DNA of 56,144 nucleotides from Streptomyces sp. Ru72 (GCF_002920635.1 NZ_PQSR01000043.1:1-56144), one strand, 5' to 3'; counted from the first letter of the stretch, positions 17,535 through 25,827 are shown. The notes: generated by a model not told the origin, from the letters alone. Translations and numbers: made by a program.

Positions 17535-19096
17535 GAGGAATCCCCGTGCACGACACCGCTCCGCCCCCAGCACCCGGAACCGATCCTGCCGAAGCCCATC
17601 TGGCCGAAGCCCGAGGGAAGGTACAGCGGTACCTGTCCGCTCCGCGCACGATGCTCGTCGGCGGAGCATGGGTGCCGGCCGTCTCCGGCCGGACCTTCGA
17701 CACCCTCGACCCGGCGACCGGCACGGTACTCACCCAGGTCTCCGACGGTGATGCCGCCGACATCGACCGAGCCGTCGCCGCCGCGCGGCGTGCCTTCCAG
17801 GACTCTCGCTGGAGGCGCATGAGCCCGATGGACCGGGGCCTGCTGCTGCACCGGATCGCCGACCTCATCGAGGCCAACGCCGACGAACTGGCCCTGCTCG
17901 AATCCCGTGACAACGGCAAGCCCGTCTCCGTGGCCCGTGCCGTCGACGTCGGTACCAGCGTCAAGCTGTTCCGCTACTTCGCGGGCTGGCCGAGCAAGAT
18001 CGAAGGCAGCACGATCCCGGTGTCCCCCCGGGGCGGAATGCGGGTGCTGAACTACACCACCCACCAGCCGGTCGGTGTGGTCGGCCTGATCGTTCCGTGG
18101 AACTTCCCCATGTCGATGGCCTGCTGGAAGCTGGCCCCCGCACTGGCCATGGGCTGCACCGTCGTTCTGAAGCCGGCCGCGGAGACTCCGCTGTCCACGC
18201 TCCGACTGGCCGAGATCCTGACCGAGTCGGGCCTGCCCGACGGTGTGGTCAACGTGGTCACCGGCGGCGCCGCCGCGGGCGCCGCCCTGGCCGCACACGA
18301 CGACGTAGACAAGATCGCTTTCACCGGCTCGACGGAGACCGGCCGGGCCGTCATCCGGGCCGCGGCCGGAAACCTGAAGAAGGTCTCCCTCGAACTCGGC
18401 GGCAAGTCACCCAACATCGTGCTGCCCGACGCGGACCCGCAGAGCGTCGCCGAGGCCGCCGCCCAGGCCATCTTCTTCAACCAGGGCCAGGTGTGCACCG
18501 CCGGATCCCGGCTGTACGTCCACGACGCGATCTACGACGACGTGGTGGACGCCGTCGCCGAGCAGGCCCGCAAGATCGTGATCGGGCCGGGCAGCGATCC
18601 GGCCACCGAGATGGGCCCCCTGGTCTCCGCCCGGCACCACGACACGGTCTCCTCCTACATCGAATCCGGTCGGCAGCAAGGCGCCCGCCTTGCCACGGGA
18701 GGCCGGCGACCCGAACTGGCGTCGCCCTATGACGGAGGCTATTTCCTCGAACCGACGGTCTTCGCCGAGGCCGGCCAGGGCATGCGGATCGTGCAGGAGG
18801 AGATCTTCGGGCCGGTGCTGGCCGCGTTGCGCTGGAGCGATGTGGACGACCTCGTCACCAAGGCCAACGACACCCCCTTCGGGCTGTCGGCCGGAATCTG
18901 GACCTCCGACCTCGGACACGCCCACCGCATCGCCGACGACCTGCAGGCGGGCACCGTCTGGATCAACTGCTTCAACGTGACCGATCCGGCCTCCCCCTTC
19001 GGCGGCTTCAAGCAGTCCGGCTGGGGCCGCGAAATGGGCCGCAAGGTGCTCGATCTCTACACCGAGGTCAAGAGCGTCTGGGTCAATCTCGACTGA
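17531..19096 (+). CDS. NAD(P)-dependent aldehyde dehydrogenase (second)
   Basis: 521 residues, about 25 longer than the first ALDH through an N-terminal extension. Landmarks: LIVPWNFPMSMACWKLAPAL, KPAAETPLSTL, FTGSTETGRAV, catalytic Glu in LELGGKSPNIV, catalytic Cys in NQGQVCTAGSRLYV. It resembles betaine- or phenylacetaldehyde-type ALDHs. It overlaps the ThDP gene by four bases (GTGA), so the two should be translated together. The pair suggests keto acid decarboxylation followed by aldehyde oxidation. Confidence 0.92.
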   Translation: MRGIPVHDTAPPPAPGTDPAEAHLAEARGKVQRYLSAPRTMLVGGAWVPAVSGRTFDTLDPATGTVLTQVSDGDAADIDRAVAAARRAFQDSRWRRMSPMDRGLLLHRIADLIEANADELALLESRDNGKPVSVARAVDVGTSVKLFRYFAGWPSKIEGSTIPVSPRGGMRVLNYTTHQPVGVVGLIVPWNFPMSMACWKLAPALAMGCTVVLKPAAETPLSTLRLAEILTESGLPDGVVNVVTGGAAAGAALAAHDDVDKIAFTGSTETGRAVIRAAAGNLKKVSLELGGKSPNIVLPDADPQSVAEAAAQAIFFNQGQVCTAGSRLYVHDAIYDDVVDAVAEQARKIVIGPGSDPATEMGPLVSARHHDTVSSYIESGRQQGARLATGGRRPELASPYDGGYFLEPTVFAEAGQGMRIVQEEIFGPVLAALRWSDVDDLVTKANDTPFGLSAGIWTSDLGHAHRIADDLQAGTVWINCFNVTDPASPFGGFKQSGWGREMGRKVLDLYTEVKSVWVNLD

Positions 19097-19120
19097 CACC
19101 CCATCACTTCGGAGCGATCG

Positions 19121-19915
19121 ATGGATCTTGAACTGACCGGCAGAGTCGCCATTGTCACCGGGGGGAGCCTCGGCATCGGCAAAGCCGTCACCCGCGAGCT
19201 GGCCAGGGAAGGCGCCGACGTGGTGATCACCGCGCGCCGGCTGCCCGCCCTGGAGGCGACCGCCAAGGAGATAGCAGCCGAGACCGGCCGCCGGGTGGTC
19301 CCGATCAGTTCGGACACCACCGACACCCGGTCCGTACGCGACATGGTGCGCGCGGCCGCCGACGAACTCGGCCGCGTCGACATCCTCGTCAACGGCGCGG
19401 CGGCCCCGTCCGGTCTGGTGCGCAACGGCGTCGAGGACGCGGACCCCGAGCTGCTGCTGGCCGACATCGACACGAAGGTCGTCGGCTACTTCCGCTGTGC
19501 CCAGGCCGTCACCCCGTACATGAAGGAGAACGGCTTCGGCCGGATCGTCAACATCGGCGGGCTGACGGGACGTTCCAGCCACGCGCTGTCCGGCATGCGC
19601 AACCTTGCCGTCGTCCACATGACCAAGGCCCTGTCCGACCAGCTCGGACCGTACGGCATCACCGTGAACACCGTGCATCCCGGCGTGGTGGAGACCGAAC
19701 ACATTCACGAGCTGTACGAGAAAGAGGCCGCCAAGCGCGGCATCACGGCGGCCGAGGTCGAGGCCGACTTCGCCGCCCGCACCCCCATCCGCCGCGTGCT
19801 CGAGGCCCAGGAGGTGGCCCAGAGCATCTGCTTCCTCGCCTCGCCGCGAGCGGCGGCGATCACCGGTGAGTCGCTGGGCATCGACGGCGGTCTCACCCGC
19901 GGCATCTTCCTCTGA
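19121..19915 (+). CDS. SDR family protein lacking the YxxxK catalytic pair
   Basis: 264 residues with a Rossmann fold: TGGSLGIGKAVTREL (TGxxxGIG nucleotide site), NGAAAPSG (NAG-like), and the C-terminal ITGESLGIDGGL. Where SDRs have YxxxK, this protein reads HALSGMRNLAVVHMTKAL, putting Ser at the Tyr position and Asn at the Lys position. The classical dehydrogenase chemistry therefore looks impossible or altered. It may be a non-redox SDR (lyase, hydratase or scaffold) or use another residue. Second gene in a tight group after the second ALDH. Confidence 0.8.
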   Translation: MDLELTGRVAIVTGGSLGIGKAVTRELAREGADVVITARRLPALEATAKEIAAETGRRVVPISSDTTDTRSVRDMVRAAADELGRVDILVNGAAAPSGLVRNGVEDADPELLLADIDTKVVGYFRCAQAVTPYMKENGFGRIVNIGGLTGRSSHALSGMRNLAVVHMTKALSDQLGPYGITVNTVHPGVVETEHIHELYEKEAAKRGITAAEVEADFAARTPIRRVLEAQEVAQSICFLASPRAAAITGESLGIDGGLTRGIFL

Positions 19916-19933
19916 CCGGACAGGAGTCAGCTC

Positions 19934-20956
19934 ATGCAAGGAACCATTCTCGTCGCCACCGCAGGCCAGGGCGTGCTGCGCAGCTCCGACGACGGCGCGA
20001 CCTGGTACCGGCTCGGCCTGGGGCAGGCCCTCGAATTCGACGCCGTCGTGCGCTGCCTCGCCGTGCACCCCGAGCAGCCGAACGTGGTCTACGCCGGAGC
20101 CGATGTGGGCCTCGTCCGCAGCGACGACGCCGGTGTCACCTGGCACCGTGTCGACTCGCCCATGAACGACCAGACCATCTGGTCACTGGCGATCGACCCG
20201 AACGACGCGGACTTCGTGATCGCCGGCACCGGGGCGCCCTCGCGAGCCGCGGTCTTCCGTACGGCCGACGGAGGCGCGAACTGGGACCGGTTGCCCCCGC
20301 AGATCCCCGAGTTCTGCGCGGGAGTCAGCAAGCCACGCGTTCTCACCGCGACCGTCGACCGCTACGACCCCAAGAACCTGTGGTTCGGCATCGAGGAGGG
20401 CGGGCTCTGGCGCAGCCGCGACCGGGGCGACACCTGGGACCGCGTCGACGGCACACCCGCGAGCCTGCCCGACGGGGTCACCAACTCCGACATCCACTGT
20501 GTCCTGGTCTTGGAAGGCCCGCCGAAGACGATCGTGTGCGTCGTCGTCAACGCCCTGTTCGTGAGCCAGGACGACGGCAGGACCTGGACCCGCACGGACA
20601 CCCGCAAGGAATGGGGCATCTACTACACCCGCCTGGTCAAGCAGATACCGGGAACCAACGAACTGCTGCTGGGCATCGGCGACGCCACGCCGGGGACCCT
20701 GACGAGGATCTTCCGCTCCACCGACCTCGCGCAGACCTGGCAGGAAGCCTCGCTCGACGTGCCGGCCAACTCCACCGTCTGGGCGTTCGGCGTGCACCCC
20801 GCCGACGCGCGGGTCGCGTTCGCCGGTACCAAGTACGGCCATCTGTTCCGCTCCACCGACGCCGGACGTACGTGGGTCAAGGAGTGGCGCGAGTTCAGCG
20901 AGATCACCGACGTGGCCTGGACCCCGGCCATCGCCGCAACCCCGGAGGGACACTGA
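19934..20956 (+). CDS. Cytoplasmic Asp-box (BNR/VPS10-like) beta-propeller protein
   Basis: 340 residues with seven Asp-box-like motifs of the S-x-D-x-G-x-T-W type: SSDDGATW, SDDAGVTW, TADGGANW, SRDRGDTW, SQDDGRTW, STDLAQTW and STDAGRTW. Seven fit a seven-bladed propeller. There is no signal peptide, unlike sialidases and sortilin-like proteins, so it should work in the cytoplasm. Sialidase catalytic residues (Arg triad) were not recognised. It has a good ribosome site (CAGGAG) and its stop overlaps the start of the next gene (TGATG). Its place inside a catabolic operon suggests a lactonase-like or accessory role; the function is unknown. Confidence 0.75.
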   Translation: MQGTILVATAGQGVLRSSDDGATWYRLGLGQALEFDAVVRCLAVHPEQPNVVYAGADVGLVRSDDAGVTWHRVDSPMNDQTIWSLAIDPNDADFVIAGTGAPSRAAVFRTADGGANWDRLPPQIPEFCAGVSKPRVLTATVDRYDPKNLWFGIEEGGLWRSRDRGDTWDRVDGTPASLPDGVTNSDIHCVLVLEGPPKTIVCVVVNALFVSQDDGRTWTRTDTRKEWGIYYTRLVKQIPGTNELLLGIGDATPGTLTRIFRSTDLAQTWQEASLDVPANSTVWAFGVHPADARVAFAGTKYGHLFRSTDAGRTWVKEWREFSEITDVAWTPAIAATPEGH

Positions 20957-21519
20957 TGAACCGCAGCACCGACGACTCCACGCAGACCGGTATCGACCCC
21001 GACGAACGCGCGCTGGAAGAACACCAGCAGCCGACACCGATCCGTGACGAGAGCGTGCGCGACCTCAAGCCGAGGGTGGTGCGCACGCACCTGTCGCTGT
21101 TCGTCCGCGACCCCGAGGCATCCGCCCCCTGGTACGAGGACGTGCTCGGCATGGAGGTCACCGCACGGGGCCCGCAGTGGGTGTTCCTGTCCTTCGGCAA
21201 GAAGCACCACGACATCGCCCTCATCCGTGCCGAGGAAGGCGCGGCGATGAGCGGCATCGGCCTGCAGCACTACGGCCTGGAGGTCGACGGCAGCCTGGAC
21301 GAATGGCGCCGGCTGTACGGAATGCTGCTGGCCAAGGGCGTGCCCGTGGTGAAGACCACGGACCACAAGGTGGGCTTCGGGCTGTACTTCACCGACCCGG
21401 ACGGCAACCGCTTCGAGTTCTTCCACGAGACCGTCACCGACGACGAGGAGGGCAAGCGCATCCTCGGCCTCTACGGCGCCCCCAGCGACCCGATCGAGGT
21501 CGAACCCCTCCACAGCTGA
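20956..21519 (+). CDS. VOC (glyoxalase/extradiol dioxygenase superfamily) protein
   Basis: 187 residues. A 35-residue acidic leader precedes a single VOC module pair: TH of VVRTHLSLFVRDPEASAPW, H of GLQHYGLEVDG, and E of DPDGNRFEFFHE are the probable metal ligands. The block GFGLYFTDPDGNRFEFF matches type I extradiol dioxygenases, but those usually have two modules and about 290 residues. It could cleave a catechol made by the MhpA-like hydroxylase or be an isomerase. It is translationally coupled to the propeller gene. Confidence 0.8.
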   Translation: MNRSTDDSTQTGIDPDERALEEHQQPTPIRDESVRDLKPRVVRTHLSLFVRDPEASAPWYEDVLGMEVTARGPQWVFLSFGKKHHDIALIRAEEGAAMSGIGLQHYGLEVDGSLDEWRRLYGMLLAKGVPVVKTTDHKVGFGLYFTDPDGNRFEFFHETVTDDEEGKRILGLYGAPSDPIEVEPLHS

Positions 21520-21544
21520 ACACCCCCGCCCCACCTCCTACCTC

Positions 21545-22159
21545 ATGGAGAACGCCGTGCCCCAGCCGAACTTCGCCGGTTACCACATCCGTAAGTGGTT
21601 CACTCAGGTCGAGGAGACCCTCGCCAACGAGACCGGAGTCCACGCCGACGGCGAACCGGTGCGCAAGATCGTCATCGCCGCCGCCGTCCACAACCCCTAT
21701 GCCGGCCGGTTCAGCGAGAACCTGGACGACATCGTCGGCGACTCCCCCAAGCTGGGCGAGGAGTTCGGCCGCCGTATCACCGAGGCCGCGGGCGGCCTGG
21801 CCGTCGAGAGTTACGGGAAGGCGTGCCTGGTCGGCGTCAACGGCGAGTACGAACACGGCAACGCCTTTCTGACCGCGGTCTTCGCCGACCCGGTTCGCGA
21901 GTCCGTCGGCGGCGGGAAGTCGTGGGTGCCCTCGACCGGCAAGCGCGGCGCGCCCGGGACCGTGATCGACGTGCCGCTGGCCCACAAGGACGCCCTCTAC
22001 GTCCGCTCCCACTACGACACCGTCACGGTCGGCTTCACCGACACACCCGGTCCGGACGAGGTCGTCGTCATCTTCGCCGTCGCCACCCGCGGGCGGCTGC
22101 ACGCACGACTCGGGGGCATCAAGGCCGACGAGATCCAGGGCCAGGACGGGCTGCACTGA
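21545..22159 (+). CDS. Amino acid synthesis family protein (PF06684)
   Basis: 204 residues. The block VRKIVIAAAVHNPYAGRF near residue 40 and the tail VVVIFAVATRGRLHARLGG are hallmarks of the AA_synth (DUF1185) family, whose biochemical role is poorly known but which recurs in catabolic clusters. It ends one base before the alpha/beta hydrolase gene. The original family name should not be taken as function here. Confidence 0.75.
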   Translation: MENAVPQPNFAGYHIRKWFTQVEETLANETGVHADGEPVRKIVIAAAVHNPYAGRFSENLDDIVGDSPKLGEEFGRRITEAAGGLAVESYGKACLVGVNGEYEHGNAFLTAVFADPVRESVGGGKSWVPSTGKRGAPGTVIDVPLAHKDALYVRSHYDTVTVGFTDTPGPDEVVVIFAVATRGRLHARLGGIKADEIQGQDGLH

Positions 22160-22160
22160 G

Positions 22161-23081
22161 ATGGACAGCGGCACCCACGGCAGGGGCGAGGCGACGGGCA
22201 ACGGCCCGTCGGCCGCCGGCGCCGGCGCAACCGGCAAGGACCGCTTCATCACGCTGAACGGCCTGCGTGCCCACTACGTCGAGTGGGGCGAGCCCGGCCG
22301 GCCCGTCATCGTCATGCTGCACGGCCTGCGCAGCTACGCCCGCACCTTCGCCCCGCTGGCCGCCCACCTCGCCGGCAGCCACCGCATCCTCGCCGTGGAC
22401 GCCCGCGGCCGGGGGGACAGCGACTGGGACCCGCAGGGCGAGTACTACACCTCCGCGTACGTCAGCGATCTGGAGCAGTTCGCCGACCGACTGGGCCTGG
22501 AGCGCTTCATCCTGCTGGGCCACTCGATGGGCGGTACCACTTCCTACGTCTACGCGGCCCGCCACCCCGATCGGGTCACCGCGCTGATCGTCGAGGACAT
22601 CGGCCCCGGTTCGTCGATCTCCGGGGAGGGAGCCGAGCGCATCAAGCGCGAAATGGACGCCATCCCTGCGGAGTTCCCCCACTTCGAAGCCGCTCGTACC
22701 TACTGGCGCACGCTCCGTCCCGGCATCTCCGAGGCGGCTCTGGAATCCCGGCTCAACAACACGCTGCGACCGGGCACCTGCGGTCGATGGCTGTGGAAGT
22801 TCGACATGCCGGGCATCGCGAAGGCCCGCCTGAATTCCGATCCTGCCCGCCAGGTGGACCTGTGGCCCCACGTGGACGGGCTGCGCTGCCCGACCCTGGT
22901 CATCCGCGGCGGTGCGTCCGACTTCCTGCCCGCGGCCACCGCCGAGGCCATGACCGCGCGCAACCCCCGGGTGCGGGCGGTGGAGATTCCCGGCGCGGGC
23001 CACTACGTCCACGACGACGCCCCGGATCTGTTCCACCACCAGATCGCACAGTTCCTGACCGATCCGGAGGTCAACCCATGA
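22161..23081 (+). CDS. Alpha/beta hydrolase
   Basis: 306 residues. Nucleophile elbow GHSMGGTTSYVYAARHPDRV gives the Ser; the oxyanion segment is MLHGLRSYARTFAPLA; Asp lies in RGGASDFLP and His in GAGHYVHDDAP. It resembles epoxide hydrolases, esterases and the C-C hydrolases of meta-cleavage pathways. Next to a VOC protein and a ring hydroxylase, a C-C bond or lactone hydrolase is the best guess. It overlaps the next gene by four bases. Confidence 0.87.
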   Translation: MDSGTHGRGEATGNGPSAAGAGATGKDRFITLNGLRAHYVEWGEPGRPVIVMLHGLRSYARTFAPLAAHLAGSHRILAVDARGRGDSDWDPQGEYYTSAYVSDLEQFADRLGLERFILLGHSMGGTTSYVYAARHPDRVTALIVEDIGPGSSISGEGAERIKREMDAIPAEFPHFEAARTYWRTLRPGISEAALESRLNNTLRPGTCGRWLWKFDMPGIAKARLNSDPARQVDLWPHVDGLRCPTLVIRGGASDFLPAATAEAMTARNPRVRAVEIPGAGHYVHDDAPDLFHHQIAQFLTDPEVNP

Positions 23082-24769
23082 GCGAACCTGCCGAGATCCG
23101 TACCGAGGTGGCCGTCGTCGGTGCCGGACCCTGCGGCGCCACAGTCGCCAACTACCTTGGCCTGTACGGAGTACAGGCCCTGCTCATCGACCGCAGCACC
23201 GAGATCATCGACTACCCCCGCGCCGTCGGCATGGACGACGAATGCCTACGCAGCTTCCAGGGCATCGGGCTCGCGGAGGAGATGCTCGCCGACGCGGTCC
23301 GCAACGTCCCGCTCAAGATGTTCGGAGCGGACGGCCGGTGCTTCGCCGACATCCGGCCCACCACCAACGAATATGGCTGGCCCCGCCGGAACATCTTCAT
23401 GCAGCAGCTGGCCGAGGCCACGCTGCGCGCGGGCCTGGAACGCTACCCGCAGATCAGGCCGATGCTGGGCCACGAACTCGTCCGGCTGGAGCAGGACGGC
23501 ACCGAGGTGCGCCTCGATGTGAGAGGTCCCGCCGGTGAGAAGGTGCTGGTGCGTGCCCAGTACGTGGTCGCCGCGGACGGCGGCCGCAGCACGATCCGCA
23601 CCCACCTGGGGATCCCCCTGGTCGGGGACACCCATCCACGCAAGTGGGTGGTGATCGAGTGCGACAACGATCCGCTCGACGCCCCCTACACCGGCCTGCA
23701 CTGTGATCCGAAACGGCCGTACGTCTGCGTGGACCTGCCCTACGACTACCGGCGCTGGGAGTTCATGCTCTTCCCCGGCGAGGACGCCGAGGCGATGCTC
23801 CAGCCCGAGAAGGTACATGAGCTGCTCGCCGGCCATGTGCCCGACCCGACGGCGCTCAACATCGTCCGGGCCCGCGTCTACACCCACCACTCGCGCGTCG
23901 CCGCCCGCTTCCTCGAAGGCCGGATCTGCCTGGTGGGCGACGCGGCCCATCTGATGCCCCCGTGGGCCGGTCAGGGCATGAACACCGGAATCCGGGACGC
24001 CACCAACGTCGCCTGGAAGCTCGCCGCCGTGGTGACGGGCCGGGCGCACCCGCGGATCCTGTCCACGTACGACACCGAGCGACGCGAGCACGCCAAGGCG
24101 ATGGTCGGACTGTCGGACACCCTTGGCCGCGTGCTCTCGTCGACCAGCACCTGGGCGGCACGCACCCGCGACGTTCTGCTCCGCGGTCTCACGGTGGCGC
24201 CACAGGTGCGCGACTGGCTTCTGGAGATGCGATTCAAACCGATGCCCCGCTACACGGAGGGCGTCGTGCTGCACAGCCGGCGGCCCGTGGCCAAGGACTC
24301 GGCTGTCGGCCGGATGATCGTCCAGCCGAACGTGGAGACGGCGGACGGGCGGTCGGTACCGCTCGACGACATGCTCGGTGAGTGGTTCACCCTCGTCGGG
24401 TACGGAACCGACCCCCTGGTGCACCTGGACCCCGAGTCCCGTGCCTTCTGGGACAGGATCGGCACTCGCTACGTCACCATCGTCGAGTCCCGTTCAGGGC
24501 GTTCGCGCGCCGAGCGCCTCCGCTCAGGCACTGATTCGGTCGTCGTGGAGGACCTCGACGGCGCCTTGCGGAAATGGTTCGCCGCTCAGTCCGGCACCGT
24601 GGCCGTGATCCGTCCCGACCGCTATGTGGCGGCCATGGCCGACACCGCGGAACTCGCGGGCATGAGCGGCGACTTCGAGCGGCTGCTGTCCCCCCGGCGG
24701 CAGCCGGACGCGCACGACGAGAAGCCGCCCCGGCCGGCGGCCGTCCTGGCCGACGGGGGTGCGTCGTGA
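23078..24769 (+). CDS. FAD-dependent aromatic hydroxylase (MhpA-like)
   Basis: 563 residues, the size of MhpA-type 3-(3-hydroxyphenyl)propionate hydroxylases. The FAD dinucleotide fold is VVGAGPCGATVANYLGLYG; the second FAD motif is LVGDAAHLMPPWAGQGMN then TGIRDATNVAWKL; a DG motif is VVAADGGRSTIRTHLGI. A C-terminal thioredoxin-like domain follows. It should hydroxylate a phenolic or heteroaromatic ring with NAD(P)H and O2. ATGA overlap with the hydrolase and GTGA overlap with the NIPSNAP gene show tight coupling. Confidence 0.92.
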   Translation: MSEPAEIRTEVAVVGAGPCGATVANYLGLYGVQALLIDRSTEIIDYPRAVGMDDECLRSFQGIGLAEEMLADAVRNVPLKMFGADGRCFADIRPTTNEYGWPRRNIFMQQLAEATLRAGLERYPQIRPMLGHELVRLEQDGTEVRLDVRGPAGEKVLVRAQYVVAADGGRSTIRTHLGIPLVGDTHPRKWVVIECDNDPLDAPYTGLHCDPKRPYVCVDLPYDYRRWEFMLFPGEDAEAMLQPEKVHELLAGHVPDPTALNIVRARVYTHHSRVAARFLEGRICLVGDAAHLMPPWAGQGMNTGIRDATNVAWKLAAVVTGRAHPRILSTYDTERREHAKAMVGLSDTLGRVLSSTSTWAARTRDVLLRGLTVAPQVRDWLLEMRFKPMPRYTEGVVLHSRRPVAKDSAVGRMIVQPNVETADGRSVPLDDMLGEWFTLVGYGTDPLVHLDPESRAFWDRIGTRYVTIVESRSGRSRAERLRSGTDSVVVEDLDGALRKWFAAQSGTVAVIRPDRYVAAMADTAELAGMSGDFERLLSPRRQPDAHDEKPPRPAAVLADGGAS

Positions 24770-25071
24770 TCATCGAGGAACGCAACTATCTGGTCAGACC
24801 CGGGGCGGCTGCGAAGTACGCCCAGCTGTGGGACGAGTACGGCCGCGAACCCCAGGTGCGTATCCTCGGGAACCTGCTCGGCTTCTACGTCACCGAGGTG
24901 GGGGAGCTGAACACGCTGGTCTACCTGTGGGGCTACGAAGGGCTGGACGACCGACTCAAGAAGCGTGCCGAGCTCGCCAACGATCCCGACTTCGCGGCAT
25001 TCCGCGCCCAGGTGAGAGACCTGCTGGTGCGTCAGTCCAACAGGATCCTCACGCCCGCCCTGCCGTCCTGA
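24766..25071 (+). CDS. NIPSNAP family protein
   Basis: 101 residues: a short ferredoxin-like alpha/beta barrel domain. It starts IIEERNYLVRPGAAAKYAQL and continues GLGF..VGELNTLVYLWGYE, the NIPSNAP signature. Such proteins occur with aromatic catabolic monooxygenases; their function is unknown. GTG start overlaps the stop of the hydroxylase gene. Confidence 0.85.
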   Translation: MIIEERNYLVRPGAAAKYAQLWDEYGREPQVRILGNLLGFYVTEVGELNTLVYLWGYEGLDDRLKKRAELANDPDFAAFRAQVRDLLVRQSNRILTPALPS

Positions 25072-25128
25072 ACACCTGCGCCGCAAAGCGGAAGCGGCGA
25101 CCGAACAGCACTCGTGCCCAGGAGAACC

Positions 25129-25560
25129 ATGTCCACCGACGCCCAGACCCCGAACAACGCGCAGCAATACATCGACGCGATGGCCCGAGAACGCGGGTAC
25201 GTTCTCGACTACCACAAGGTCATGGCCCAGCACGACTTCGAGGTGCTGCAGGCGACCAACGCCCTGGTGCGGGCCGCCTATCTCGCTCCTCGCGCCCTGG
25301 ACCCTCGAACCAAGGAACTGCTCTTCATCCTGAGCCTGACCGTGATGAGAGCAGGCAAAGGACACATCCAGAGCCACATCCGGGTAGCCCTGGACCTCGG
25401 TGTCACCTCGCAGGAAATCCTCGAAGCAATCGAGATCGCCCTCCCGGAGGCCGGAATCGTCGCCTTCCAGGCCGGCTTGGACGCATGGCGCGAGGTCGTC
25501 GACGCCCGCGGCGTCGAACCCACCGTGCAGGTGCACCAGGGCGGCTCAGGAACGGGCTGA
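25129..25560 (+). CDS. Carboxymuconolactone decarboxylase (CMD/AhpD fold) protein without Cys pair
   Basis: 143 residues with the CMD helical fold. The block LDPRTKELLFILSLTVMRA then GKGHIQSHIRVALDLGVT aligns with the family, but the AhpD-type CxxC is absent, leaving His residues (GHIQSHI), so it is not a peroxidase partner. It is the last gene of the run; a lactone decarboxylase or hydrolase role is possible. AGGAGA precedes the ATG. Confidence 0.85.
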   Translation: MSTDAQTPNNAQQYIDAMARERGYVLDYHKVMAQHDFEVLQATNALVRAAYLAPRALDPRTKELLFILSLTVMRAGKGHIQSHIRVALDLGVTSQEILEAIEIALPEAGIVAFQAGLDAWREVVDARGVEPTVQVHQGGSGTG

Positions 25561-25611
25561 CAGAGCCCCGGCCGGGCGTTCCTCGACGTTCCTCTGCCCG
25601 AGGCCACAGGC

Positions 25612-25745
25612 TTGAGTCGGTAGCGACGGCGAGCAGGGAGAGGTGGATGAGCCAGGCCGAGAAGGGGTCCATGGCGGGCCCGAAGTCGGCGGCGCCGCGT
25701 CGCGGCGACCGGTAGTTGCGGCGGCCGTTCTCCGTCGCCGTCCCT
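25612..25745 (-). pseudogene. Possible protein-kinase-like scrap
   Basis: On the minus strand a short frame reads GRRNYRSPRRGAADFGPAMD then PFSAWLIHLSLLAVATD. It resembles the middle of kinase-like or kinase-fold regulatory proteins of Streptomyces, with no start and no catalytic residues left. Recognition is weak. The rest of 25561-25827 holds nothing else. Confidence 0.3.
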
Positions 25746-25827
25746 GCGTCTGCGCCTGCGCCTGCCGAGAATGTCATCCATGCAGCTCAGGGGCTTGTTC
25801 GGTGCTGCAGCAGGATGAGTACTCGTA

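Noticed and set aside
16581..20146. Long minus-strand frames across the ThDP, ALDH and SDR genes
   Set aside because: Shadow frames with Gly/His/Asp-rich translation; the plus-strand genes have all catalytic motifs.
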